Shown here piece by piece: positions 44,041-56,249 of a DNA stretch of 64,000 nucleotides. Location: NCBI GenBank assembly GCA_958510825.1, contig OY294048.1, forward strand, positions 24,225,283 through 24,289,282, in the 5' to 3' direction. Below the pieces are notes generated by a model. That model saw only the letters and a list, made by a program, of their open reading frames with translations, had not been told where the DNA came from and did no database searches. The stretch is from Brachypterus glaber. Its lineage: Eukaryota; Arthropoda; Insecta; Coleoptera; Kateretidae. The stretch's first letter is position 1, and each line of letters begins with the position of its first letter. Both the position numbers and the translations under genes were made by a program.

Positions 44041-45589
44041 TAACTCATTAGAAGATACAGAGAGAAATTTGATTTTTACTGAGTAAGAGAGTTCTTATTT
44101 ATGTTCTTCCTCTCCCTCTCTTCAACATTATCTGAGAAAAAAGGTAATTTTATTTTTCCAACTGACGTATACTCTTTTAATAGAACATTTTAACATTAAA
44201 ATCTATTAGATTAATTTTTTCCAAAATCGATATTCTTGGTAAAAATAATAAAAAAAAACAATCCGGATAATTCTCACCAACAAGCCCAAGGCAACTTGAT
44301 TTTTTCGAATTTTCTTAAATTGGTTAAAAAGTTTTTTAGAATAAAAAAAAATTTTTTTTTCGTTTTTCGCAAAAAGAAAATTTAATAGAAAAAATTGAAA
44401 AATTGTAAAAAAGTTTTTTTTTGGAAACTTTTAAAAAAAAAATAATTTTTTTTTCAATAATATTGTTTTTTAAAAAAGCACTTAAAAAATGTATTTTTTT
44501 GTTTCTTTTTTTTAATATTTTTTTTTTCTTAATTAAAAAATTAACAAAAATAGCCGTTTTTTTTGGAGCATCTAAAGCAGAATGATCCCTTAAAAGGATT
44601 TTATTACTTAGCATTACTGATTATGCTAAATCCAACTGTATAAATACTGTAAACGCACATTTTGGTATTATAACCCTATACGCTGTATATTAAATATATA
44701 AATTATGTCTTTCTAAAGCCCATATTAGAGTTATTGAAATTGAATGCGAGGTTGCCAAGTTTTGGGCTAAACAAAGATATGTTTATATGGTGGGCTCAAC
44801 AACGGTTGTATAAAAATTTGCTGTATAAAATAATATACAAAAAGCGCCCCCTACAGTTAGATTATATGAACCAAGTGGCTGTATATTGGAGATGAAAACC
44901 ATACGTTATTCGGCCCGGCCTATATTTTGTATTTAAACGCTTGGTACCTTGCCTTGGCGTATGGCGTTGATATACACCTCGATTCCTTGTTCAGTCCGTA
45001 GGAGGGATGAACAAGGTCTTCAGAGGCTGAACAACATCCTATTAGTATATTTATTGGGCTGAACAATATCCCTTTATAAACAATCCTGGGCCATATATGT
45101 GGCTTGGGATTGTTTTCCCCTTTTTTAGGGCCTGAAACTGTACGTGGATATCTGTAACAATTTATGTTTTTAAAGTCCCACGTCATCTACCGAATCCACC
45201 AGTCGAAGAAACTGTGAAAGTAAATTAATTTAAAACAAATGGCTTAGCTTTGTACGAAACAACGTTTTTTTAGTTTTAAATATAGCTGTTTGAGGTCGCT
45301 GATTTCATAGTATTTGAAACAACAAACCTAAGCCAGTAAACTTGGCAACGTGGCCTATCAGCTATTATGGCGGGAATGTTTTTTAATGATGTGTGATCAT
45401 TTGCATTTAAAATTTAATTGATCATTGAGATTTCTCAACATGTCGAAAAGAACTAGATAAATTCTCGCAATGTGCAATGCAAAAAAAGCTAAAGGTAAGT
45501 GCTGAGTACTGTTTTTAAATATTTATACCTACAAATAAAATAAGGTTAGGTTAAAAAATCGTTAACGTATTTTGTGCTGATTTAAATCA
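44041..45589. other. AT-rich non-coding stretch
   Basis: 44320-44560 consists of long A and T runs. 44985-45016 holds a hairpin (CCTTGTTCA ... TGAACAAGG). 45440-45500 has a short ATG frame with a stop, followed by a strong splice-donor-like AAAG|GTAAGT at 45497; without a continuing exon I do not call a gene. Confidence 0.5.
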
Positions 45590-48500
45590 CTTTTATTTGG
45601 GAGCGGGAGCTTTAGTCTGAAACAGCGAAAAAAAATATCGCGAAAATATTTCCGAGAAAAAATTAGCGCGAAATGTTTTTTTGCACGACCAGAACTAAAG
45701 CGTACGTTTACGCTCCAATTACGAGGACTTCTTGTTCCATTTCTTCCATTAAGTATTTTAAATAACCACTCTTAAGATTTTATAAGAACAACATAAAACA
45801 CAAATTGCATTAAATAACCCCAAAATATTTTTTCGAGGTTATAGTTTTCGATGTTGTTATTTCGCTTTAATATTTTTTGCGGCTAATGTATATCGTTGTC
45901 AATCCTTTGCGCGGAAAAAACATTTCGCGGTTAATGTGTATTGTTGTCAATACTTTGGAAGGAAAAAAACATTTCGCGGTGATTTTTTCGCGGAAACATT
46001 TTCGCAATATTTTTTTTTTGCGGTAAATTTTTCGACTAAAGCTCCCGCTCCCAAATAAAAGTAATTAAATGAGCCCAAAATATTTTCGCTGCTAATACTT
46101 TCGCTACTTTGCGAGGTTATACTTTTCACTGTTTTTATTTCGTTTTAATATTTTTTCGCGGTTAATGTGTATCATTGTCAATCCTTTGCGTGAAAAAAAA
46201 AATCGCGGTATTTTATTCACGATATTTTTTTTTTCGTGGTAATTTTTTTGACTAAAGGTCCCAAACCAAAATAAGGAAAAAACATTTTGCGGCGATTTTT
46301 TCGCAGAAATATTTTCGCGATATTTTTTTTCGCAGTAAATTTTTCGACCAAAGCCCCCGCTTCCAAATAAAAGTAACTAAATAAGCCCAAAATATTTTCG
46401 CGGCTAATACCCTAGCTATATATTTTTTACGATAATTGCATTTCGCTATTAAAACTTTGCGAGGTTATAGTTTTCGCGGTTTTTTTTTCGCTTTAATATT
46501 TTTTCGCGGTTAATCCTTTGCGCGGAAAAAAAATTCGTGGTGATTTTTTCGAGGAAATATTTTCGCAATATTTTTTTTCGCGGTAAATTTTTCGACAAAA
46601 TAAAAGTTATAAATCAGCCAAAATATTTTCGCGGAGAATATTTTCGCTATAGGTTATAGCTTTCGCTGTTTTTATTATAATTTAATTTTTTTTCGCGGTT
46701 TATGTGTATCGTTGTCAAACCTTTGCGCGGAAAAAAACTTTTCGCGTTAATTTTTTGCGGAAATATTTTTGCGATATTTTTTTCGCGGTAATTTTTTCGA
46801 CAAAAGCTCCTGCTCCCAAATAAAAGTAATTAAATCTGCCGAAAATATTTTCGCGGCTGATAGTTTCCCTATATATTTTTCGCGGTAACGCATTTCGCTA
46901 TTAAAACTTTGTGAGGTTTTAGTTTTCGCTTAAGTATTTTTTTGAGGTTAATGTGTATCGTTGTCATACTTTGCGCAGGAAAAAATATTTTGCGGTGATT
47001 TTTTCGCAGAAATGATTTCGCGATATAGGTTATAGTTTTCGCTGTTTTTGTTTTGCTTTAATATTTTTTCGCGGTTAATGTGTATCGTTGTCAATCCTTT
47101 GCGCGGAAAAGAAAACATTTCGCGGTATGTTTTTCGCGATATTTTTTTTCACGGTAAATTTTTCGACTGAAGCTCCCGCCCCCAAATAAAAGTAATTAAA
47201 TCAGCCCAAAATATTTTCGCGGATAATAATTTCGTTATATATTTTTTGCATATTGCATTTCTCTATTAAAACTTTGCGAGGGTATAGTTTGCGCTGTTTT
47301 TATTTGGCTTAAATATTTTTTCGCTGTTGATGTGTATCGTTGTCAATCCTTTGCGCGGAAAAAAACATTTCGAGGTTAATGTGTATCGTTGTCAATCCTT
47401 TTCGCGGAAAAAACATTACGCGGTAAATTTTTCAACTAAAGCTCCCGCTCCCAAATAAAAGTAATTAAATCAGCCCAAAATATTTTCGCTATATATTTTT
47501 CGCGGTGATTGCATTTTGCTATTAAAACTTTGCGAAGTTACAGTTTGCGCTGTTTTTATTTCGCTTAAATATTTTTTTACTGTTGATGTGTATCGTTGTC
47601 AATCCTTTGCGAGGAAAAAACATTTCGCTGTAAATTTTTCAACTAAAGCTCCCGCTCCCAAATAAAAGTAATTAAATCAACCAAAATATTTTCGCGGCGA
47701 ATATTTTCGCTATAGGTTATAGTTTTCGCTGTTTTTATTATAATTTAATATTTTTTTGCGGTTTATGTGTATCGTTGTCAAACCTTTGCGCTGAAAAAAC
47801 ATTTCTCGTTAATTTTTTGTGGAAATATTTTTGCGATATTTTTTTTGCGGTAATTTGTCGACAATAGCTCCTGCTCCCAAATAAAAGTAATTAAGTCTGC
47901 CCAAAATATTTTCTCGTCTGATAGTTTCCCTATATATTTTTCGTTGTAACGCATTTCGCTATTAAAACTTTGTGAGGTTTTAGTTTTCGCTTAAGTATTT
48001 TTTGAGGTTAATGTGTATCGTTGGCAATCTTTTGCGCCGAAAAAAACATTTCACGGTATTTTTTTCGCGATATTTTTTTTCGCGGTATATTTTTCGACTC
48101 AAGCTCCCGCCCCCAAATAAAAGTAATTAAATCAGTCCAAAATATTTTCGCGGATAATACTTTCGTTATATATTTTTCGCATATTGCATTTCTCTATTAA
48201 AACTTTGCGAGGTTATAGTTTGCGCTGTTTTTATTTCGCTTAAATATTTTTTCGCTGTTGATGTGTATCGTTGTCAATCCTTTGTGCGCAAAAAAAATTT
48301 CGAGGTTAATGTGTATCGTTGTTAATCCTTTGCGCGGAAAAAACATTTCGCGGTAAATTTTTCAACTAAAGCTCCCGCTCCCAAATAAAAGTAATGAAAT
48401 TGGTTATTGGTTATAGTTTTCGCTTTTTTTATTATAATTTAATATTTTTTCGCGGTTTATGTGTATCTTTGTCAAACCTTTGCGCGGAAAAAACATTTCG

Positions 48501-49740
48501 CCTTATTTTTTTGCTGAAATATTTTTGCGATATTTTTTTCGCAGTAAATTTTTTGACAAAAGCTCCTGCTCCCAAATAAAAGTAATTAGGTCTGCCCAAA
48601 ATATTTTCAGGTCTGATAGTTTTCCTATATATTTTTCGCGGTAACGCATTTCGCTATTAAAACTTTGTGAGGTTATAGTTTTCGATTAAGTATTTTTTTG
48701 AGGTTAATGTGTATCGTTGTCAATTTTTTGCGCGGGAAAAAATTATTTTGCGGTGATTTTTTCGCAGAAATGATTTCGCGATATAGGTTATAGTTTTCGC
48801 TGTTTTTATTATAATTTAATATTTTTTCGCGGTTTATGTGTATCGTTGTCAAACCTTTGCGCGGAACAAACATTTCACGTTATTTTTTTGCGGAAATATT
48901 TTTGCGATATTTTTTTCGCGGTAAATTTTTCGACTAAAGCTACTGCTCCCAAATAAAAGTAATTAAATGAGCCCAAAATATTTTCGCGGCTAATACTTTC
49001 GCTACTTTGCGAGGTTATACTTTTCGCTGTATTTATTTCGCTTTAATATTTTTTCGCGGTTAATGTGTATCGTTGTCAATCCTTAGCGCGGAAAAAAACA
49101 TTTCGCGGTATTTTTTTCGCGATATTTTTTTTCGCGGTAAATTTTTCGACTAAAGCTCCCGCCCCCAAATAAAAGTAATTAAATCAGCCCAAAATATTTT
49201 CGCGGATGATACTTTCGTTATATATTTTTCGCATATTGCATGTCTCTATTAAAACTTTGCGAGGTTATAGTTTGCGCTGTTTTTATTTCGCTTAAATATT
49301 ATTCGCGGATGATACTTTCGTTATATATTTTTCGCATATTGCATTTCTCTATTAAAACTTTGCGAGGTTATAGTTTGAGCTGTTTTTATTTCGCTTAAAT
49401 ATTTTGCGCTGTTGATGTGTATCGTTGTCAATCCTTTGCGCGGAAAAAAAAATTTCGAGGTTGATGTGTTGTCAATCCTTTGCGCGGAAAAAACATTTCG
49501 CGGTAAATTTTTCAACTAAAGCTCCCGCTCCCAAATAAAAGTAATTAAATCAGCCCATAATATTTTCGCGGATAATACTTTCGCTATATATTTTTCGCAT
49601 ATTGCATTTCTCTATTAAAACTTTGCGAGGTTATAGTTTGCGCTGTTTTTATTTCGCTTAAATATTTTTTCGCTGTTGATGTGTATCGTTGTCAATCCTT
49701 TGCGCGGAAAAAACATTTCGCGGTAATTTTTTTAACTATT
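45590..49740. repeat. 4.1-kb satellite rich in TTTTCGCGG motifs
   Basis: Repeats of ~190-440 bp marked by GCTCCCGCTCCCAAATAAAA (near 46040, 46800, 47170, 47450, 47650, 47870, 48100, 48375, 48565, 48940, 49160, 49525). Within each are short modules of the kind ATATTTTCGCGGTAATTTTT and GTGTATCGTTGTCAATCC. The first unit (45595-45700) is in the opposite orientation to the rest. CpG in TCGCG is well kept. All ORFs in it are repeats. Confidence 0.85.
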
Positions 49741-49917
49741 TTATACACTTTGTATACGATTTGTGAAAAAATTACGCGATGTATCTTTTTTATGGTAAAT
49801 TCGGTTTCAGCATATCAAAAAACATAGGAAATGATGGGTTAGAACCTTAGGATAGACAATATTTTTTTTTTAGACCTGTGTAATTATTAATCTATTCTTC
49901 TGTCGTATTAATGTCAA
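49741..49917. other. Short non-coding spacer
   Basis: Nothing recognisable between the satellite and the Penelope-like fragment. Confidence 0.5.
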
Positions 49918-50165
49918 ATCCAGAAAATTTATTTTATTTTTTCTCTAATGTGAATTGTAATTTTGTATGAAAACTATTAAACATGTTTAAAATATTATCT
50001 AATTCATCTATAGGAATTGACATTATAAGATCATCGAGATAAATTTTAGGTAAAACAATAATAAATGGTAATTTACCTATAACTTTATTCAATAATAGGT
50101 CCATTACCATGGCAGAAAAAATCGGAGAGGCTGGATTCCCCATACCTATCCCAAAAAGTTATTTA
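49918..50165 (-). pseudogene. Penelope-like RT fragment
   Basis: Reads GIGMGNPASPIFSAMVMDLL, then KIYLDDLIMSIP and FNSFHTKLQFTLEKK. The pattern 'MGNPxSPI ... YxDD ... LQFT' is that of Penelope-like element RTs, with Leu replacing Val in YVDD. Only ~75 residues remain; the GIY-YIG endonuclease and both ends are missing. Confidence 0.7.
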
Positions 50166-50509
50166 TAATAAATATTATCTTAAAATATCATTTTCATCCG
50201 TTAAAATAACGTTTAGCAGCCTATGAAATGTTTGGCAACATCGCAAAGGCTTAGGATATACCGCTCGAGTACATATTTTTGTATAAACTGACTTCAGTTG
50301 GTATGAAATTCCGATAGGCTCAGGATTACTTTAATTTATAGACTATATACATTTTGATTATTTAAAAAAAAATTGTTGTATATCAAAATTTCCATGTGCA
50401 ACATATGCCACTTAAGTGTTTATACACGATCATTTTTCTTCTAGCTATATTAGAAGTGGGTGGTTTAGGAATGTAGGGAATATATAATGGCCTGACTTTG
50501 GTGCAAAGA

Positions 50510-50542
<33 letters not shown>
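50166..50542. other. Non-coding; (TA)n microsatellite at 50512-50542
   Basis: No gene. The microsatellite directly abuts the following RAG1-like fragment. Confidence 0.6.
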
Positions 50543-50547
<5 letters not shown>

Positions 50548-51043
50548 ATTATTCTTATTAGTACCTACTAATATATTTTAAGTATGGTTAATTGGGGATT
50601 AAATATTTAAAACCAATTAAATAACATGTTTTAATAGGATATTTCCAGCGTTATTGTCATTTTAGCCTAGCATTTAATATTTTAATCCTTAATCTCGGAC
50701 CATTTGTAATCCTTAATCTTTCTTCTTAAAAAGATTAAACACCTGCTTCTAAAATATACCTATAAAAGTAGGCAAGAGTATTTATTATAATTCACTCTCC
50801 CTAATGGCCAATATAACAAACAAAAATCTTTTAAATGTGTTAAAAGAATATAATAGTGACAAATATGACCAGAAAACAGTTTTAGAAGATTACTGCATAA
50901 AAAAAATGAATCTTCAAAATAATTTTGAAGATATCAAAATAATAAAGGATAAAGTGAGAAAGTTTTATGGCAATTTTTTAAAGAGATATGAAAAATGCAA
51001 CCCAAGTGGCGCGAAAAAATTTTTTTCAGATTTTTCATTATGA
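50543..51043 (+). pseudogene. RAG1-like (Transib) element, 5' UTR and N-terminal fragment
   Basis: 50545-50800 is the reverse complement of 58545-58797 (the 5' region of the larger element). From ATG 50804 the protein reads MANITNKNLLNVLKEYN and shares its first ~32 residues with the start at 54805 (minus). It then continues with a charged segment (FYGNFLKRYEKCN) lost from the larger copy, and stops at 51041-51043. A truncated second copy in opposite orientation. Confidence 0.65.
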
Positions 51044-51075
51044 TATTCGTAATCAGGGGTATCGAAAATATAAGT
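51007..51075 (+). repeat. 69-bp direct repeat, left copy (right copy 59440-59509)
   Basis: TGGCGCGAAAAA...AATATAAGT occurs in the same orientation on both outer sides of the RAG1-like element. On the right it touches the terminal CCCTAG. It is too long for an ordinary target duplication; on the left it reads as the end of the N-terminal fragment. Confidence 0.65.
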
Positions 51076-51128
51076 ACACAAAAATTCAGAATTTTGTCAA
51101 TTTTTATTTAATTCTGAACCACTGTGTA

Positions 51129-51760
51129 CTAGGGTGGAACATATTTTATTTTATATTTTCGATTTTGATGAAATTTGGTATGGATGCTTCATTTAAGATC
51201 CTTTATATGAATCAATACCTAAAAGTTCAAAATTTGGTATAGAGAAAAAGTTAGGGTGGTTCGACTTTTAAGATGTGGTCTTAATTGATCTAAATTAAGC
51301 CTTATAATTAGGTTTATATTATTTATTACTTAAATATGTTCATAATTAAGCCCCTGATAAAGTCCATACCAATGTAAAAAATAAAAAAAATAGGTCAATT
51401 ATTGTAATAATTGAAGTTTCAAGGTCATATTGCGACAAACAATACTTTTATAGATGAAAGTAGTGTCTTGTTTTATCCCTATGTTTTATTTTTAAAATAT
51501 GTTTTACTCTACCATTAAGACAGTTTAACTTGAGAACAGGAGAAAAAATAGTAATTATCAATTTAAAAAAAAAAACGCTTAAAATCTCCCAGGTTTTTTT
51601 ATATGCTTTTTTTTCCCAACATATGGTACTATCAAAATATGAAGAAAAAAAGTTGCCCGAAATGGCACGTTTTTAAAAAAACTTAAATATTTTCATATTT
51701 TCCTGATGGAGTAATTTAACTGTTTTGATGCTAGTTTTAATTTTAAAAGGGTTATTTTAT
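51129..51760 (+). repeat. Left terminal inverted repeat of the RAG1-like element
   Basis: Inverted partner of 58850-59439. Shared landmarks include ATTTTCGATTTTGATGAAAT, the AGGTCATATTGCGACAAACA block and CCAACATATGGTACTATCAA. ORFs on it are not genes. Confidence 0.8.
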
Positions 51761-51918
51761 TACTATCTTTTAAAATATTAGGTAACTACATTATAAACTA
51801 AGCAAATAAAAATCATAAAATCATAACTTATTCCTTGGTTTCCTGTGATACTGTATACAATAAAATTTTAATTTATAATAAAAATTAGTCAGTTTCGTCA
51901 CTACTACTTTCATCTGAA

Positions 51919-54805
51919 CTAAGCATCAGGTAAAATTATCAAATCCAGTACTTCGGGGGGATAGGCTTTTTTTCTTTTATTTATAGGGCGTCTAAGGCTA
52001 GTAATATAGGGATCTGATGACTGTAACAGAATGTTCAACACGTCTCTATTTGTTGCCTCTCTGGAACATTTTCTACTGTGATGCTCCCTAAAGTGCTTAA
52101 AATCTTTATTTCTGCTTTCCTGCGCTTCTTCAGACATTTGTCCTATAGGCAGTAGAAACTTAGATATAATATTTGATCTATGAATTAAAATTTTATGGAC
52201 AGACGAAGACATGTAATACCATGGATAAGCTGATACTATTGCTTTGGCGGTTTCTTTCGCATAACTTTCAAATTTTTCGGTATCAATTTTATATTTGCTG
52301 GAGAGAGCGGTCAAAATAAAATAACAGAGCTTAATTAAATTTTCTTCGATTCCTGTAATTTGAGCAGAGACAGTATATTTTCGAAAAAAAGTCCTGGCTG
52401 AATTTCCATCATTAGTGATGCCACCAGGCTTAGGACGATCAACTAATAAGCCCAATTTGTCTTTGAAACCTTGTTGTATAATTGTTTTTCTTTCTTTTAG
52501 CCTTTCGTTATCTTGTTGGGATTGAATTCGCCACTTTTTAATTTCCAAGCGATAGGAAACATGCAAAAAATATTCAAAAAAACGAATCCATGCATTCAAT
52601 GTCGATAGCCCATACTCGAACGAAGATTCATCTACCCTTCTGTCTTTTACTTGTTCTATGTTATTCATATCTGTTGGCTTAGCACCACAAACATAACATT
52701 TTTGATCCGAATTATCAGTTAAAGAATTAATTATTTTTCCGTCAATCATTGTTAAACATAATTTATGTTTAATATTTATTAAATCACCATCCATGTTTAC
52801 TATTGTGGGTTGTAAAGATGAAATTTGCTAGTCAAAATGTTGCTTTTCTTTAGTAGCTAATTCTGTAGTTTCCTTCTCAAATTGCAATCGAAGTGGTCTA
52901 CAATATCTAGTGGATGAGGGGCATGGATTTTCCCAAATGGTAATTATAGAATCTTCTACTTGTGAATATAGTTTAAGTGGAACCATTGACGTTATAAAAA
53001 TATTGCTGTCATTAAAGTCCAACAGACTTGTTTGCTTATATTGCGATTGCCCACTACTCATCAAAGCCCCATTTTGTCATTAATATTAAATTTTGTTTCG
53101 TCTCAATTGTTTCTAGACTTAAGCATATTCTGGAAACTGTATGATCAAGAAGACTCTGCAATTTTATACCAGCAGTCGACTCAGTGATAGTTATATCTTC
53201 TTCAGGGGGATAACATCTTTTTTTAGCTTCCAGAATTTTATTGTAAGAAGGGTATATGCTAGCTCCTCTTTCTTTACTGCCAAATCTGGTTAACTCATAC
53301 TGGTGTTTTGTTAATTTAGCCTCTATTATATACGACAATGCTCCGTTCGCAGTGTATGCTAAAACTAAGGGCCTTTAGTTGCTTTTTTCCAAGTATTTCT
53401 TATTTTGTTGGCTCTTGTAGGACTAGTATTAGCCTCAGAAAGTAGTTTTGCAATATCTTCCTTTTTTTCACAGGGTTCCCACCAAAAATTGACATTCAAA
53501 TTCCAGGTATTTTCCAAGTTTTCCTAAAAATTATTAATATTTCAGGTATAGTAAAATAGTTTTAGTATATAATACTTTTTAAACAAAAAAAAATATCTGA
53601 AAAAAAATTCATTTCCTTTTTGAATAATCAACATTTTTTCCCAGATGAGCAAATTGTTTTATAAAACTTTAAATGTGTATGGTAAACCTCTTAAAATACA
53701 ACTTATTACGTTTAACGCCGCAGACGAAAATCTTAAGAAATATTGATGCTTCACATTTTCCAGTTTAATGGATCATATTATTTTGTAAAATCTATTAACA
53801 AAAATCCAACATTAGCACCCCAGGCAAATTTTCTTAAAAAGCTAACATGCATAGTTAAAAAATCATTTTAATTTTTTTTTATTTGAGCCCCCTTCCGGGT
53901 GCGCCAATGTAATCTCAAATCAAGCGACAAGTTCTGAAAAGGCAATTTTTTACCTTTTTTTAAGTTTTAAGTTTCTTGCATAAAAAAAAAACATCAAAAA
54001 AACAATAAAAACATTTTATAGAGGATACTTTGTAGTTTTCAGACTCAATTTTCTGTACGGTCATTAGTTCCCGAGTTATTATCAAATTTAAAGTGTCATT
54101 TTTGCGTTTAACGCCGATAACACAGCATAAAATAATCGTACAGAGGTTTTTTAGCACTCAAATTAAGGAAGAAGAAGAATCAAGCTAAAAGAGCTTTCAG
54201 ACAAAATCACAAAGAAACAATATTGAAGACCGTGGACTTCCTGAAAGGCAAGCAAGAATTTGGAAATTTGTTTTAACGCTAATTTTTTTATGATTACTCA
54301 AAAACGGTCAATGATAAAAATATTTTAATATTTTTCAGGATCTAAAGACTAGAGAAGCTTCAATTTGCATTTTTTTATCATTACCTACTCTACAACTATT
54401 TTTCGTCAGGTTTTAAAAAACACCTAAAAATTTAGGATGTTTTTTTATATCCTTTAATTTTTGTGCCTAGTGTTTTAATTTTTCTTGAAAAAGTATGTTA
54501 AATTCCAGGTGCTATTAAAAAATTCCAGGTAAAAAACCTTTTTTTTTAAAGAAAAACTGTTAAATTCCAGGTATTCCAGGTGGGGATCTAAATTCCATGC
54601 GTTTTCCAGGTTTTCCAGGATTGGTGGGAACCCTGTTTCAGAACGTAGTTTTATTTGTGTGGCGAACGACAATTCCTCCGACGTATACTTATTAGTTAGA
54701 TTAGTTAGATATGCAGTAATCTTCTAAAACTGTTTTCTGGTCATATTTGTCACTATTATATTCTTTTAACACATTTAAAAGATCTTTGTTTGTTATATTG
54801 GCCAT
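51919..54805 (-). pseudogene. RAG1-like (Transib superfamily) transposase, broken
   Basis: Start ATG at 54803-54805 (MANITNK...). N-terminus interrupted by a 1165-bp element. 53338-53054 ends in LMTKWGFDE, where RAG1/Transib proteins have the first catalytic Asp; a frameshift follows there. 53064-52828 (SSGQSQYKQ...) ends at one in-frame TAG, after which the frame continues to 52794-51919. That part holds LCLTMID (position of the second Asp), a CxxC pair (KCYVCGAKP), then GITNDGNSARTFF, VHKILIHRSNII and IGQMSEEAQESRNKDFKHF, the block with the catalytic Glu in RAG1. Block order and spacing match the RAG1 core. It cuts and joins DNA in active relatives. At least one frameshift, one stop and an insertion make this copy dead. 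Confidence 0.75.
53471..54635. mobile_element. 1.2-kb TIR element (CAGGGTTCCCACCA) in the transposase gene
   Basis: The ends CAGGGTTCCCACCA and its complement are flanked by TTTCA (53466-53470 and 54636-54640). Removing it plus one TTTCA restores an open reading across the site, which confirms the 5-bp duplication. Subterminal regions are full of TTCCAGGT/TTTTCCAGG repeats. The interior has two GTTTAACGCCG modules and no ORF. Non-autonomous; TIR type is hAT-like but superfamily unproven. Confidence 0.8.
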
Positions 54806-54944
54806 TATTAAACTTTAAATGCACTTTAGAAGGTATCGAATTAAAGTGAATTATAATCATCATCAATAGTTTGTTTGGGTCTTTAAGAGACAGGCGCAGC
54901 CTATGGCTCATTTATCTAAAAAAATATTTAATCTGAATTGAAAG

Positions 54945-55165
54945 TTGGGGCAGTGAGTCTATGCTCACTGATGCGAGTTGCATCTGTCATAATTTGGGGG
55001 GAGTGAGTCTCTGCTCACTGATGCGAGTTGCATCTGTCATAATTTGTCGCTGTGGAGTGGGTGGGAGGGGGATGGGGAGGGATGTGATAGGGAGAGGAGG
55101 GATGTGCGGGAGGAGTGAGACTATCTCACTGATGCTGGGAATGCATCTGTCCTGTATTAGTGGGT
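54945..55165 (-). repeat. Three ~55-bp repeats in the LINE C 3' UTR
   Basis: Units with GAGTGAGTCT, CTCACTGATGCGAGTTGCAT and CTGTCATAATTTG; two are almost identical (54951-55042), one diverged (55113-55158). 54961-55203 (plus) is not a gene. Confidence 0.75.
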
Positions 55166-55169
55166 ACCA

Positions 55170-56249
55170 TTACTGGTTGAGGACGTTCTTGATCTTTTTG
55201 TGAGTGTTGTGTATTTCATGATCGTAATCTAGAAAGTTTGAAATGGGGGGGTTTGGGTGATCTAAATTGTCTTGTATAAAAGACGTGCTGTAGCGGATGA
55301 TTTCCGTTTTTAGGAGGGGCATTTCGAGATCTCTGTGTATCTGGTTGTTCCTCATGAACCAGGGGGCATCGAGGCATATTCTGAGTGCCTTGTTTTGGAA
55401 GGCCTGAAGTTTTGCTGAGAGCGTTTTGTTAAGGGTGATTTTATTCCAGGCTGGGGCTCCGTAAAGAAGTACCGGCTTTAGGGTTTGGTTGTAGAGAAGA
55501 AGTTTGTTTTTAATGGATAGGGGACTCTTTCTGCCTATTAAGGGATAGAGTTTGGAGAGGCGGCAATTTGCTATTTGGAGGGTGTTTTTGACGTGCTGAT
55601 CCCACGTCAAGTTTTTGGAGATTGTAATGCCGAGGTATTTGGCATGGTTTTCCCAGTTAATGGGGTGGCCATTTATCTGAATGGGTTGGGGTGGGCCTCT
55701 TCTAATCCTAGAGATTAGGATGCCTTTGGTTTTATTGGCGTTTACTTTGATTTTCCATTTGGAGAACCATTTGATTAGGGCATCCATTTGGCGCTGGAGG
55801 GCGATATGGATGCGCTGGGGGTTTCTGGCTTTTGCTAGGATGCCGGTGTCATCGGAGTAGCCTTCGAAGTCGGCGGGTCTGACCTCCTTATTTGGGGGTT
55901 TGTAGAGGGACACGATCCTGAATTTGGAATTGTCGTGCATGTTGACGAATATGGAGGTAGTTTCGACTTGATCGCTTTGTGTGGGGGGCGCATGAAGAAG
56001 ATCATGAGATATGTGTTTTTTGATATAGATTGCTGTGCCCCCTTTGCGGTCCTGGAGTCTATCGTTACGGTAGCAGGAATAGTTGGGTATGGTACCCCTA
56101 TGATGTGGTTTAAGACCAGTCTCTTGGATGAGGGCTATATCTATTTGATTTTCGTGTAGAAATTCTATGAGTTCCGGTTTTTTTGAATTGAGGCTATCAG
56201 CGTTCCAGGTGACTATTTTAAGGGCTCTGGGTTTTGTTTGTCTAGACAT
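55170..56249 (-). pseudogene. LINE C ORF2 deletion derivative (EN start fused to RT end), 359 aa
   Basis: Starts MSRQTKPRALKIVTWNADSL, an AP-endonuclease N-terminus, with IALIQETGLKP (catalytic Glu) and VSLYKPPN. At about residue 130 it jumps in frame to GYSDDTGILAKARN, the RT catalytic box (YSDD for YADD, 55848-55859). It then runs through KYLGITISKNLTWDQHV to a normal end. The rest of EN and the RT fingers and palm are gone (~500 residues of the usual ~900). Open but cannot be a working RT. Confidence 0.85.

Noticed and set aside
45440..45500. First exon ending at AAAG|GTAAGT
   Set aside because: Good donor, but the upstream ATG frame has a stop and no continuing exon was found before the satellite.
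45947..49515. ORFs of 60-66 aa in the TCGCG satellite
   Set aside because: They are the same repeat in various frames with no start or domain.
45590..49740. CRISPR-like array
   Set aside because: Repeats vary in length and spacing, spacers are themselves repeats, and the context is eukaryotic.
51120..51126. CACTGTG as a genuine V(D)J-like heptamer
   Set aside because: A 7-base match is weak, the right end lacks it (reads CACTAGG), and no nonamer-like partner is evident. Kept only as a remark.
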